Below, piece by piece: positions 12,300 through 25,900 of a stretch of DNA of 64,000 nucleotides. This DNA is from Oxyruncus cristatus. Taxonomy: Eukaryota > Chordata > Aves > Passeriformes > Cotingidae. The DNA is taken from assembly GCA_013399855.1 (NCBI GenBank), contig VXAY01002113.1, positions 1,447,789 to 1,511,788 of the forward strand. Direction: 5' to 3'. Each line of letters begins with the position of its first letter. Position 1 is the stretch's first letter. Below the pieces are notes generated by a model. It ran no database searches and was not told where the DNA came from. It was given only the letters and a program-made list of their open reading frames with translations. Both the position numbers and the translations under genes were made by a program.

Positions 12300-15102
12300 T
12301 TTTTTCAACTATTCCAACATGAATTTCTGGCCCAGTTTGTACAAACTGAATCAACAGCACTCAACTGGAACAGATACTGAAGTTTACAGCTCCCACAGCA
12401 AAGTGCTGCTCACAATCGGGACAGTTTGGTTCTTGTTTAAAAGATTAAATGAGAGGCCAAATCCTAAGTTGCAGGACACGGACACCACATATTATACTTG
12501 AGGAGGAAATGGATTAATTTGCTAATGGATTTGCATTTTGAGCACCACAAGATTTCCAAGAGCTCTGAATGTCCATCCACACCTTTACCCTAGATCCTAA
12601 TGAGATTAAAAGGAATCCCCCCGGGAGCTGCTGCTGGAGCTGGGAACTTCACTGCTTCATGTTTCCAAGGACTGTACGTTTTTAGGCTCTCTTTTCCTCC
12701 TGATGAAAATCAAATTAAAATGTGCCCTTCTATAAAGTGCATAGAGATGATTGCATTAGGTGGATTTCATCTGCTGCAGTGCTGCACATCCTGAGTGAGC
12801 AACAGTCCAGAAATAGGTAAAACAAATCATTATAGGTCAGATTCTGCTCATGGTTATCGGTGTGATGAAAAAGTTGCTTGTTTTGAAAGGAGCCTACAAA
12901 TTACTCTGTAAAACAACTGAATTCAGTTATGTTTTACCCACAATTTGTTAACAGCACTGAAATTGTTGGCCTTATAAATGAAGATCGTTAGCACCAGTTC
13001 CACTGCAATGAGGCAACTTAATTCTTCAAACATTTGCATTGTTTTTAAAACACTGCAGACCAAAAGCCATCCTGCAGCAGCTTTTATCTTCCATGATATA
13101 AATATATATGTTATAAGTCCTAGGAAAATATATGAAAATAATTTTACATTGTAAAACATATCAATAACGAATAAAACTAATAACCAATCAAGTTTTTTCA
13201 TATTTATACCCTGAAGAGAAACTGTCATTTAAACCCAATGCCAGCTCAATACCAAAAACTGTTAAAGGACATATTCCCCAAGTTATTTCCCACAGAGAGA
13301 AAGTGTCAAAGTACACTTTTGTAACTCAAACAACAGTAATTTTTTTTTATTTCTTTCTTGACCAGAATGGACATCTGCTGCATTTTATTTTGCTATTACT
13401 CTACACTCTTCATGATGGCTGCAATATAAGTTCTCTCTCTCACAATGTAATGAAAGATGTTTTCTAAAAACAAGTTTGCAAACTGTGAACAGAGTGCAGT
13501 GATGAGGAAGGCAAATTTCCGTGGCTCTCGATTCCTTGTGATTTGGTGAAACCAGTTTTTTGCTACAGAAAATGGAATTTTTTACTCACCGAAGGAAAGA
13601 TCAGCTCAGGGTACATTTTAAATGTCACACAGCCACCCATGTGCTGCACTTCTGATCTGCCCCTTCAATCCTGGTGTCCTCCCTAAGTCCCTGTGTCCCA
13701 CAGGAGCTGGACACAGCAGGATGTGCTGCCTGGCAGAGCCTGTCCATACCCAGCACATGAGGACAGGCTGCATTTATATTTATACACACCAAGAGATTTA
13801 TTTGGTTCTTTAAAGCGTCTTCCTCGGTGAGCTGTGTAGATTTGATATCAACTGTTTAGACACAGACCATTTGTACAATTTAACCTTCAGTATTTATACA
13901 ACTATAAAGGGAGTAGGGTGTATTTTTATGTCCCAGAGCAGTACATAAAAGGAATAAAAAATGCAAAGACTGGTAAGACAAGCTTTCAAAAAAAAAAAAA
14001 ACCTGTAGACCCTGCTCTTATGCTGCTGCATAATGGTGTGTAAAATGTACTCCAATTTTTTGGTCACAGGACACAGAGTGTACCACGAAAGCAAGAATAT
14101 TAATGATATAAATTTTGCCTATCACTAGCCTTGAAACCTTCATATGTCAAGCACAGGTTTAATGTTCTCCTTAAACAAAGTTTTTTCTTGTTCTTTTCTT
14201 TTTTTAAAACAAAGCACTTTGTATAGCAGAATATTTTGATTACCTTCTTCTGCCAAAAAAAAAAACATGTCTCAAGGCATGTTAAGTTACTCTAATACAC
14301 TGGATTCATTTTTGGCTCAAGATTTTATTCATCATCTCTTTCTTCCTCACTAGTTTCTCCAAAAAGCACGGAGTACAGTCTAAAAAATATGTAACAATAC
14401 ATTAGTTTCTTTACCACATCAAGGACATCTTTCATAGAGTAAATAACCATGACTGGATAAGAAACTATGCCGTGTATTATAAAACACTTTGTGTTTTATT
14501 TCACCTTTTGTTACGCTTTTTGGAACTAAGTAATGACTGTAAAATGTTCCTTTACTTAGTTTCTTTTTCAGCTTGATAGCAATCTCTCTACAAAATTCTC
14601 TACATAAGCTCAAAGGAGCACATCTTTAGAAACACTCCCAAGCTTCTGACGATGGTATCTGGCTTTTGAAAATATTTTTGAAGTTACACAGGGTTCCAAC
14701 TTAAACCACTTTAGAAGACTGATTTACAGAGTGAGAACTCGGCTGTTTCTGAAAAGTCTTTTAAGATGTCGAGTTAGCCACGTAAAAAAGACTAGTCAGC
14801 TCCAAAATTATAGGTCCTCAGGAATCAGATGCATGACAAATTTATAAAGGAGCCATGGGTTACTCCTCAGAATAACTAACAGCAGTATTTTTAGTCACCT
14901 ATTCAAAGGATACTGCCCTTAGTTCCCTGCTTAATTCTTTATGCAGATACTCCAGCCAAGATGAAACCTAACTCAAAGTAACAACACAACTGCTGCTGCA
15001 TGAAGAGTTTTTTTGGTAGAAGCAGAGGGACTGACATCTGTTTTCCTGCATGGAGAAAGAGACTGGCTCCATGGAAATGTTCCCAGGCTGCGTGACCACG
15101 AT
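12300..15102. other. Gene-free AT-rich DNA
   Basis: No gene recognised. One small cluster of homeodomain-type (ATTA/TAAT) and octamer (ATTTGCAT) motifs lies at 12513-12536. Poly-A runs occur near 13988 and 14256. The remainder shows nothing above background. Confidence 0.65.
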
Positions 15103-15735
15103 GAATCCCAGAGAATATGCTGAGTTAAAAGGGATCATCAAGTCCAACAGTTAGTCCTGCACAGGACCATCCCCAAGAGTCCCACCCTCTGCCCCAGGGG
15201 ATCATCCAAACCCTCCTGGAGCTCTGGCAGCCTTGGGGCTGTGCCCACTGCCCTGGGGAGCCTGGTCAGTGCCAACCACCCTCTGGGGGAAGAACCTTTC
15301 CCTGAGATCCAACCTGACCCTGCCCTGACACAGCTCCAGCCATTCCCTGGGTCCTGTCCCTGTCCCCACAGAGCAGAGCTCAGGGCCTGCCCCTCCCGTT
15401 CCCCTCACGAGCAAGTCAGAACTGCACTGAGGTCTCCCCTCAGTCTCCTCCAGCTGAACACATCAAGCGCCCTCAGTGTCCTCACACGGCCTCAAATCAA
15501 GGCCCTTCCCCATCTCCGTTGCCCTTCTTTGGACACTCTCTAATGGCTCAATATTTTCCTTATATTGCAGGGACCAAAACTGCCCCAATATTGAGGTGAG
15601 GCCGCCCCAGGGCAGAGCAGAGTGGGACAATCCCCTCCCTGGCCTGGCATGATGCCCAGGACATGGTTGGCCCTCCTGGCTGCCAAGGGCACTGCTGACT
15701 CACGGCCAGCTGGCACCGACCGGGATCCCCCGGAG
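15103..15735 (-). mobile_element. CR1 LINE fragment, minus strand, 3' part
   Basis: CR1 is a non-LTR retrotransposon abundant in birds. Read on the minus strand, this piece carries the end of the CR1 reverse-transcriptase frame and the 3' end. Short stretches resembling the CR1 ORF2 C-terminus are visible: AARRANHVLG and PHLNIG in the 15560-15690 part, and VRLDLRERFFPQRVV in the 15260-15320 part. The frame is broken by stops and shifts, so the copy is dead. The 3' terminus lies at the low-coordinate end, where the + strand reads GAATCCCAGAGAATATGCTG, the complement of the usual CR1 end. It is 5'-truncated, as most CR1 copies are. GC content is far above that of the surroundings. The family call is firm; the subfamily was not determined. 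Confidence 0.9.
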
Positions 15736-16020
15736 AGCCAGGAGGGTGCTCTGGGAGCCTTGTACCAACTGGGGAGGTGTGGAGGCAGCTGGGCTTTGCA
15801 CACCGGCACAGACTTGGAGTGCGGTTTGGGGCCAATCAGGCAGCTGAGCACAGAGCCACGGAACACAGCCGAGGAGCTCTGCAGAGCCCTGGCAGGGCAG
15901 CACGCCCTGCTCCTCTGGAGGAGGGCTGAGTCACTGTGCTTACGGTGCCTCCAGGACCCCAGCAAGTGCCACTTCAGAGCCCTGCACCTCCCAGACCGTC
16001 CCGTCCGCGTGGGAAGTGAG
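15736..16020. other. GC-rich continuation next to the CR1 copy
   Basis: The GC-rich composition continues about 285 bases past the part that can be recognised as CR1 and ends near 16020, where AT-rich sequence resumes. It may be a more diverged upstream part of the same minus-strand CR1, or unrelated GC-rich DNA that hosted the insertion. Open frames run through it on both strands but show no recognised domain. Confidence 0.4.
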
Positions 16021-18230
16021 CACAAAACCATTAGCCCAGCTCCAGAGGATATTTTGAAGGTAAACATATTGAGAGGCTCTCAGGAACATTTTGAATTTCC
16101 TTGCCCCATCCTCTGATCAACAGCCAGAACACACACACACACACACAGACAGAGGAAGCGACTTGTTGCTGCTACTCCGTCCTTCTTCAGAAGCAAAGCA
16201 GGGATATGAGATGAGTGACTTCACCCAGTACAGCCTTTCTCAGGGCCTGATTTACAAACAAAGCAACACCTCTGCGCTCTTTGCTAAAAATTAGATTGTG
16301 AACTAGTCATTAGTCCCTGAATAGGACTGCACAGCCGCTGTCTGTCCAGCTATTATTAATCACACACAGTCAAAAATGAAAGCAGTTCATACAGAAAAGT
16401 CAAAGTATGAAATGAATAAAGAATTTCAAAGCTTGTTTCAATTGCAACTTCTTTAAATAAGAGAGTTGGTTTCTAATCAGGTCACAGTGAAATATTCATT
16501 TCCTGGAAGCCTAGCATTTAGGAGGCAAAAATCTCTTCTTATTACGTATATCACACACACTGACATATTTTCTGAGCAACTCAGATGTGTTCTTCAGGGC
16601 AGTCTGGGTCAACTAATTTAGACAACACTTACATAAAAGTCACTCTCAGTTCAGGTCTTAGTCCTACCCTGAAAACCAGCCGATGTCCATGATACCACGA
16701 GTGTCCATCAGAGATGGTATGAAAACGTGACTGTATTAATTGGGGAAGGAGGGTGCAGATATGGACAAAGAGTTAAAACGAAGACCAAAGATTAAAAAAA
16801 TGAATTACCTGTTGTTTTAATCTTCTGTGCTCTTTAACATAAAGATCTTTTATAAAACAGATGGAGTTTGTCAAACAAACAGCTAAACATATAGGAGGTG
16901 CCATTTTTCTGATAAAATGCAAGGCTAGCTGGTGCTTGCACATGGCATTCTGTACAAGCTGAAAAACAAAAGCATGTTCCTACAGCTGACAGCAGCCAAT
17001 TTTCTCATTAAATCTGAGAGATTGTTATCATTCCATGTTCCAGCTCTTCAAGACCCTTAGTAATTCTTGAGTCACATGTTTCCAAAGTAGGGCATATAAA
17101 ATAACATGGCTTGAATCACTTGGAGAAAAGCTTCTGAGAAGCCTAAAATAGGCCCTTCAGTTGTAAAAGTGAAATGAGGACAGGTATTAAATAAACAATG
17201 CACAGAAGGCAGGAGCATACAGGCCATGTTACGGATGACACAAGGAGGACAGAAGGGAAATAACGTCACAGAAGTTTTGAAAAGACACAGCACACTGAAG
17301 ACTTACCACGATGTTTCCATCTCTAATTTTACCTCTGGGTGTTTCACAAATGTGAGGACTGTGACTTTGAGGCATGAATGGAGTTACTGATTATAGGAAG
17401 AGTTTTGTTCTACTCTGGCAACTGGATTATGAATTTGTCCTGCTTTACAATCAAGAGACACATGTGCCTATATATGTAAAGAGTCTATGAATTAGACTTC
17501 CTGCATTCCTCCCCAGACGTAGCGCAAAAAGTAAAACCATTTCCAATTTTGGAGATGGTTGGGTTAAATAATTTGAGGAGAGTTCCTGTGAAAGTCTGTA
17601 GCAATCTCAGAAGCCTGGAAGACAGCAAAATTCCTGTGTCCCAGGACAGCAGTGTAACACCAAGAGGACTCTGGCAGGAGTAGGAGACCTTTGGTACCTC
17701 ATAGAGATGGATGCACTGAAAGGCTTTTACAGCAACAAGCAGAGCTTTGTGTTGGTTTTGTTTTTAGCAACATGACAGATAATGCCCATGAGGGGCGTAT
17801 TTCAGTTTCCTTGTAATCAAGCTGAACAACAGCACTTAACTTAATTCATGCAACTGCCATACCCAGAGAGGAGATGTCACAACAATATGAAAATGGAAAG
17901 TGTGATTGCTGGAAAGAACAGTTAACAATAACTTTCTAAAAATAATATCACGTTTTTAATTGTACTCTCAGTTAGAAAAAGCTAACAGAGACGCAATAAA
18001 TTAATCTTCAACATCCTCCCTACTCCAGGGTTCCTATGAATTATCTGTCTCATTCTGGAAAGGCTTTTATTCTCCTGCTGGGACCTGGCACTGCAGGGCT
18101 GTCTGCAGGAGTGGTGAATCCCAGCAGATGACCTGGATCACTCTCAGAAGAGTACAAACTTAACCAGGAAAATCATTTCTGTACACCTTTAGCATCTTTG
18201 CTGTCACAGATTATGATCATGTTTATTTTC
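16021..18230. other. Gene-free AT-rich DNA with one AC microsatellite
   Basis: No gene recognised. A dinucleotide AC run of 19 bases occupies 16129-16147. Everything else is plain AT-rich sequence without a usable open frame. Confidence 0.65.
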
Positions 18231-18234
18231 ACAA

Positions 18235-18440
18235 ATCCTCTATAAAATAGAGGATGAAAGAGGAGAAGGAAGAAGAAGATAGGAAGATTCACCTTCTTAT
18301 GGATAGAGAAGGTTTGCCCACCCTTTCCTTACAGAAATGTGCCTTCTGAGGCACAGAATTTGAGGGACTTCCCACAGGCCATCCATAAGGGCAGGATGAG
18401 TAGGGACATGAGCACAGGTTGCTAGAACCCCACAGCAGCA
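18235..18440 (-). repeat. Possible old MIR/L2-like fragment with small hairpin
   Basis: The stretch around 18340-18400 (CTGAGGCACAGAA, then GACTTCCCACAGG) resembles the minus-strand tail region of MIR-type SINEs, where 'gaggcacagag ... gacttgcccaagg' is usual. The match is by eye and weak. A perfect inverted repeat with 9-bp arms and a 3-base loop sits at 18235-18255 (ATCCTCTAT / ATAGAGGAT). Chance resemblance is quite possible. Confidence 0.25.
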
Positions 18441-19783
18441 CTGACTATTCCTATACTCAGTGATTAAGCCATTGATCAAAGGCCCATTAGTCACTGATTT
18501 TCATAATTAACCTCTTGCTTTGGAGTTCACAATTTGTGTGCAAATTGCCTATGAGCAAAGGGAGATCACACAGAAATGAAAGGCAGCACTTCATCCCATG
18601 CAGACATTCACATGGAAGGCATCAGACACCAAACATTATCACTAAAATGTAATTGGGATAATCTCCCTCAGCTCAGCAGTGTGTCAAAATACCCCTTTGA
18701 CAAAATAAGAGCCCAAAGAAACAAACTAATTTACAACCTGGGATAAAAAAGATTAATCGCTCAAAGACAGAGGAAGAATCGGGTAGGCAGACATTGTACA
18801 GTCATCATAAAACACGCATAATAATGTCACAAAAGAGAAAATTACTGAATTTATTATGTTTTTCCAGGAATCATTCTGTTCACTAGAAAAAAGTTCCCAT
18901 TGCACTGCATGCAAGAGCAAACAGACAGGTTTGAAAAGGTTCCCCACTACCACCGATTTTGACAGCAGCAGACATACAAATTTCCTATCTGAGAGTCTTA
19001 CCCAGCTGACTTCTGATGATTACTGTAAGCTGATTTTCCCTCTCCCTGGGCGCTAAGCTTTTGGTTCTTTGTGAAAATGCAAGTGCTTTCAATCCTGCAC
19101 CCACTCAACAGCAGTTTGGTTCACTAACTGTTCATGTTGAAAACAATCACTGTGGGGCACATCACAGCCTTTAATAAAACCTGAATAGAGATTCCCAGAA
19201 CCTCTCTCAGGGACTGCAGTGCCAGCTGTGACCACAACAGAATTCCCATCTGTTTTTCTTCCCTGTGGTCAGTGGATAGATGTGGCTTGAAACCACGGGT
19301 TGTTCTTTGCTTCTGTTCAGCCTGCCATGTCTCTGCTGCTGAGCTCTTAGAGCTGGGGCAAAGCTTGTTTAACAATTCGAAAGAAATGCTTATTCCCCTT
19401 TCATTCTCTGCTTTCCTATCCCCAAATTTAGCCACACCTCACTGTTTCCTGCATTAAATGACATTCAGTGACAAACAACTGGAATCAAAGAGAACAGCAA
19501 ACTTTGAAAGTATGTTGGTAGAGTACAAAACAAGCTACATCTGATGAAATCAGCAATGAAACAGAATTTATGCCCACCTGAGTCTCTGTAGGAATAAACT
19601 CCTGTAGATCTTCAAGTCACTGTCATCCACAAAGACTGTGAATCCAGAGGACTTCTGTTAAATATAATTTAATTGCATGGCACGTTAACCCTGCTGTTAC
19701 CCTGATCCTGCCTTAAATACATCTTTCAAGACAACCATATTTATAATGAATTATTTATTGGCTTAAATAACTTAGAACCAAAT
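18441..19783. other. Gene-free AT-rich DNA
   Basis: No gene, RNA or repeat recognised. Short open frames on both strands show no domain. Confidence 0.65.
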
Positions 19784-19926
19784 ATGGCTCAGCCAAAAAA
19801 AAAAAAAAAAAAAAAAAAAAAGCGAGAAATATNNNNNNNNNNNNNNNNNNNNNNNNNNNNNNNNNNNNNNNNNNNNNNNNNNNNNNNNNNNNNNNNNNNN
19901 ATGGCTCAGCCAAAAAAAAAAAAAAA
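19784..19926. repeat. Duplicated poly-A flanks around an assembly gap
   Basis: The same 11-base word ATGGCTCAGCC followed by a poly-A run occurs immediately before the gap (19784-19821, 27 A) and immediately after it (19901-19926, 15 A). After the first copy come 11 more bases and then the N run. This is either a genuine tandem duplication with a period near 117 as drawn, or two ends of the same locus that an assembler failed to merge because of the poly-A. Confidence 0.85.
19833..19900. other. Assembly gap (68 N)
   Basis: Sixty-eight consecutive N bases. The true size and content are unknown. Both neighbours are poly-A rich, which explains why the assembly broke here. Confidence 0.99.
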
Positions 19927-22900
19927 GTCTGGAAAGTGGTTATATATATATGCATGTACATGTGTACATACATAGATATATAAAAATAAAAAGGAAGACA
20001 ATTCTCCTTTTTAAGCTGAACAAAATGACTACAAGAAAGCTTTTGAAAAAAGTTTATATTGTCACAAAATGTTTTAGTTTGATTCTACAGAAATTAGCAC
20101 AGGAAGCAATGAAATCCCAGGCTTTCTCTCAGGGCTATGCAGGAGTTTAGAAGCTGGAGAACAAGTTCCTGTTTCTATCAAAGGACTTGGATTAATCAAG
20201 TCATTTCCCTGTGCCTGAAATTATTTTATGGCACTTGCATCTTTATTATCAGAAGTCCACAGATAAAACACACAGCGCAGGGATTAATTTTATTAGCAAA
20301 AATGAAGAAATTGCACACAGCTCCCACTCCCGCCCCCCTCTCCCTTCCCCCAGCAGAGGCAGGGCTGGTTTTCACCTAGAGTTTATCAGAAATTACTATT
20401 AGCAGACACGTTTCTCTTAAACCACAATTCTTAGGCTCAATTCTGGGCGCTTGAAACTCCCATTCAAGCCACTGGCAGTTTGGAGGCAGCAAAGTGTGAT
20501 GACCTTTATCGTGACCTGTCAGCATCCCAGAAACACCAGCCCATGTCACTGACAGGGGAAAAAAAGAACTCCATTACCCAAGAGTGGCAGTAGGATCTTA
20601 TTCCTTTTAGGCTCAAGTTGTAGGAAGAGATATCACCATTTATTGACTGCATTTGGAGGGCTGGAGGAGAAGGTGGCTTATTTATATATATATATATTGT
20701 TCATGTAATACCTCAAAGTGTTCATAAAAATAAGGAACTTGCACTGCAAGGTGCTGAGCAGCACCTCCATTTGAGGTGCACTGCTGTCTGAATATTGGGG
20801 GGAAAATGCAATTCGTTGGATCAGACTGTCCTGGCACATAATCCTGTTGCAACTGGCAATGCCTGATGTTAACCCACAAAAACACCCCACTCTTTGGATA
20901 TGATTGCATTACAGAGAAAGAAATCCCTTCCACCTCCTTACAGTGCCACCAATCAACACTGTGATCAGCAGAAGACTTAAAGATCATGATTATATTTATA
21001 GATTGGATGTATAAGTTGATGCTTAACAAATTCTGTCCCTTAAATGAGTTGCATTTCCTTGTTTCCAAGTGAATGTCAGAGCTTCAACTGCATTTCTTGC
21101 AGATCATAAAGCCCCAGATGAATTCTTTCCTAAATACAATTTTAATCTCATTAAAAAATTCCATACATTGTGCTCTATGTCATAGGGCAAATCAGCAGAG
21201 GATGAATGATTTTTTAGGACTGAGGCATACTGTATCTAGCTTAAAATTTTGTTTGAACCAATAACCTCTTATGAAACAGTACAAGGTAAATACATAGGAA
21301 TAAATTCCTGTTGATTTTTCCAAGGATATGATCTCAATTTAAAATGTCTATGATTTTTAATGCATTGTAGATGGCCTCTTTTACAGCTTTATGAAAGTAC
21401 TATTATTATTTAGAAATACTAATAAAAATTATTAATATTTCCCTGGTTTTTCAAAATACTTTTCTTGCCTCTCAGATTATGGCTTACATTTTTCTTCCCT
21501 GGTATACAAAGTTAATATCTGAGCAACATGAAAAGAAATCCATCAACATGACTGGAGGCCTCAGAGGTTTGGTAAGAGGATATTGAACCTTCCACCCCGA
21601 GGTTGTTGCTTCCAAAGTGCCCTTGGCTGGTCAGGACTGAAACTCATTAACATTTGAGGGCTCTTCAGTGGTCTGCAAACCTGGATCTTTAAAATTCAAC
21701 TTCTTGTGCAGTCAGATTTGGCCTGGCAGAGAAAAATCCTCCGAACAGGAACAAAAGTAATGCAATTTTCGTGATGATAAATAGGACACATTTAGTGATA
21801 AATGAAATTTAGACAGTCATTTATACCTGTGCTTGTTTGTCATTCAGGAAAAACAGCAATGCTCAGTAGCTGGAAGATGTCTGTTCCTGAGCACTTCTGG
21901 GGGTACCATAAGTGAAAAGAAATTCCTGGTGAGGTACCTTCTTGCCCTAGAGAGGGTCCAAGGACAGCAGAGTGGAGATGGAGCACCAGTAGCACTCTCA
22001 TTTAAGCTCAGCCTACTCCACAAATAAACAGAATTTTAGTCTCTAGGGCTGTCAGCCTGGGATATTTCCTAAGCCCTTAATTGTTGTATGAAGTCCAGAG
22101 ATATTTTATAGATGAGAAGTGTAAGAAATAATTGATGGTTACAGTGCCATTGACTGCAGGAGGAACAAGATCAGGTCCATCATAAACTCCTGACATGCAG
22201 GTTCCAGAGACACAGATCAGCCATGACAATGTGTCTTCTGCTCATTAATGCTCCATTAATGAAACTCTGGGAATTTGCCCAGTGGAACCACACAGATGTC
22301 ACTATTTTCTTCTGATCTCCTCCCGTGTGACAGTCATAAACCCAAGTCTTCCCTGGTGCTTTATTAAATAACTCAAGTTGACTACTTGATGGAATTTGAG
22401 AATTATTTATATTCCAGCCTTCTGAATCATTCTCTTTTTTTTTTTTGCTGGCTTAATGTCAGATGTCCCCGTGCCTTTGCTACCTGGAAACAACACCAGT
22501 CAGTGGGAGCTGAGAATTTCCCTTCCCTCAGGATTATGTACTTTAGCTCTATCTCAGAGAGAGAAATAAAGCTCCCTATTTGTGCTTGTGGTTTATTTGA
22601 ATGTATTTGCTCTGTGAAATTAATAAAGCATTGCAACAGTACCTTGAACACAACTTCACAGACTCTTGAAAATCTGAATTAAATTTTTAAGGGATTAAAA
22701 CCACAGTGAAGAACAGATCACTGGAATAGGTGTTTCCATTAATTCTTGGAAATAGGAAATTTTTGGCAGGAAACTTTTCAATACCCTCAAGGCTTTGTCT
22801 GTTCAAAGTTCAATGAAAAACTTCACCACAGTAACAGAATTCCATAGGGAGCCCATAAGCTTCTGCTCTTAAGAGTTAGGTAAGAGGAGAAAAATAAATC

Positions 22901-25900
22901 ACAATAAATAAGGGAAAGCATTCCTGAGTTAATTGAAATGTTGCCACTTAATGTACTGATTTAAGTCAAATGGGTTTGCTTTTTAAAATATACCCCTTAT
23001 AGTTATAGGCTTAGAAACAATTAAGTCAGTTTGTGAATCGTGTTTAGAAACAGATGCAACTGAATATGTAAACAACAAGAAAATAATCACTGGAATGAAT
23101 GGTTCTCTCCCTATAAGCAGTTCAGAGTATATTAAAAATCAGCTGCTGCTTTATACTCCTCCCTACCTCTTTCCTTCCTAATATGCAGAACTAGGTCAGA
23201 CATAATGTCCTTATACTAACAAAGTAAGAAAGTAATTTCTCCCTATTCATTAAATTCATGCTTTTAATCATATCATAACTGTATTAAAATATAGATGGAA
23301 CTCAAACCGCTGATCATAAAGATGAAGATTTGCAGAACAGGTTCAGCAAATAGTTCCTCCATCAATCATGGCATGAGAATACCTTGTGGGCCAGATCTTT
23401 GACTGCAGTAACCCTTGAATGAAGCTGATTCTACATTACTGGAGGATACATCCTTCCCTTCTCATCCCTGGGAACGATTTCTACACCACCGACGTCCTGC
23501 CATTCCCTACATTCCATCCCCACCTTCCAGAACGAGGGAGAAATTCGCCTTGTTTTTCCTCACACATCACCAAAACCCACCATAGCAACTGGCCACACAT
23601 TTATGGAGCAGGTGTCATCCTCAGGATCTCGGGCTCCTTACAGAGGGTGTTTTATGGAACCATTTTGTTCACTGCTAAAGCACAGCCAGCTCTGGAAGGA
23701 TGCAGAGCACGTATATATATGCACACATATATACAAACAGAAAGCAGCTGCACAACACACTGAAATTTGGAAGATGATGAGAATACTCTAAAATGATTCT
23801 TTGCTATCAACCCTACAAAAAAGTGCAGTTCTTGAAAACAAACTAAAAAATACAACTAAAAAGAAGTTGCTTTTACTCTGGTATCAGAGGAGCCTCATGA
23901 AGCTATACAGGTTTAAGTGGGTTTATTTACATCTTACCCAATACCAGAATAGCTTTCTGCTTTACATAAGCCCTTAAAACAATTAATAACATGGGGAACA
24001 GGGAGTTTTATTCTTCCTTTGTGTTGTTCCCAGTATATTGGGGCCGCATTCTTGGTCGGCAGCTTTGATACTATGATAATAAACATAATACTTCTGGGCT
24101 GGTCACTGAGATTCCCACAGGAAGAGGAGAAAGCAGGAGTAAACTTATGTTTCAAGATGACCCAGCTCTTCCAGCTGAGCAGCACAAATTTGGACGTGCC
24201 CCTCCCAGCTGAGGCACAGAGTGCATCAGCAGCAGGCAGAGCTGCCTGCTCCCCCAGGGGACAGCCATGAATCAAAGTTCTCTCTCCCAAATCACAGTCC
24301 AATAGCCAAACACAACGTTCCCAGCGTGCAGCTGTGGCACAGCCAGACAGCTGCAGAGGCTCCGCACCCAGAGCTGGTACCTGGCGTGACATCGTACTGG
24401 TGGGGCACAACTCAGGCAAAGCTGAACCATCTGCCTCCCTTCCTTCTCCACCAGTTTCCTCTCCCAGGCTCTCACACAGACCTCAAGTTGCTTAAGTTAT
24501 GAGAGCTGACAAGACTGTTGCCCCAGGTTTAATGTGTGACTGTTCTCATGTATCATGTGCTTCTTCTACAGGCACATTCCATTTCCTTGCCTAGACCAGA
24601 TTTCTGCTCAGGCCTCCGTGCAGCACAACTGACACTGTCACAGGAGACAGAGGCTTGTTCATTCAGGACTTGCCAACTGGCAGACAACCAAATGAATATT
24701 CCCTTACACAGGGAGACCAAGTTCACATGGTTTGATGTAAGGGAGAGCCTCCTTCTCAAGGCAGCTCTTTGATAGTTATAGCTCCTCCTGGATCAGAAAA
24801 AAAAGTCACATCTGAAAAAAAGTGTTTCCAGAAAACCATTCAGATTCCGATCTGCCAACATCTCCTTCTAAGAAATCATGTATCATTTGATTTCAGACCT
24901 GCATATTCCTTCTGGCTGGCCTGATTAAACTGAAATTGTCTGAAATTGTAGTGCCTGAACAGCTTAGTACTGAATCCCTCGGACATCATATTTCTCCACT
25001 GTTTTGTTTTTTTTTTCAGTGCAGCAACTGAAAAATTTATTTAGTTAAAAAGCCCCAACCCCTTCCCTCTTTATACAGAATGTCTGTGATATGTTTGTGG
25101 ATACAAGCTCTCCAGTGCCAGCTCAAATCTTACCATTTCAGTTCAAGGGAAAACTCAAATACTTTCCCTCTCCCCAGACCCACTCACGATTCTCTGGATT
25201 CCCCTTAATAAAACATTCTCTGGGGCTCATAAATTGTTTATGGCGTACTTCTTTCTCTCTCTGCCCCATGAGGCAAGTTTGCAAAACTTTCTCTCCAGAA
25301 GCTCAGGTACAAAATGACCAGGGATTGATGGGTTTCCCTGCACACACATGAAGTCCCTTCCAAGCCACTGGCACAAGCCGAGGGCGAGCCTGTGCTGCTG
25401 ATGTGCTGAGCAGGTTGTGCAAGAGGAAATACAGTTTTATCTACCATGTACAGTTTGCTAATGACAGTCTTTTAATGTGAGGCACTGCATTTGTTTAATG
25501 TCCAAAATAAAACCAAACTAAAATATTCTAATCCACTAATTTGTCACTTTATGACTCATTCATTCTTCATCTCATCTGTCAGAGTCTCCTTTACAACTAA
25601 CAGAAAAGGTCTGTACTCAGGGGGGAAAAAAGAGAAACAAACAGAAAGAAAATAAAACAAACAAAACACCCCAGCACCAAACTCTTCCCTGAGCTATTGA
25701 GTGGGCCATAAAAAGCTCTATATGGCTCATCCCTATCATAATCCCTTTGCATTTATCTTCCGCCTTCTATTTCCATGTAATAGATTCAAGAAACACCGTA
25801 AGATAATTGAGTTGTGAAATGATCATGTTTGGGATGCAACGGGCACATGCTATGGGCAGCCTTGCATTAAGCCCAAAGGATCCCTCATCACCTGAATGTA

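Noticed and set aside
15540..16116. Overlapping frames of 164 and 175 codons on opposite strands
   Set aside because: They arise from the GC-rich CR1 fragment and its flank. The minus-strand similarity is to CR1 reverse transcriptase in short broken pieces, so they are not host genes.
23934..24419. 161-codon minus-strand open frame
   Set aside because: No recognised domain and no supporting splice pattern noticed. A competing + strand frame of similar quality covers part of it.
25007..25019. Poly-T followed by CAG, a strong-looking splice acceptor
   Set aside because: All three frames after it close within about nine codons, so there is no coding exon. Poly-T runs give many such false sites.
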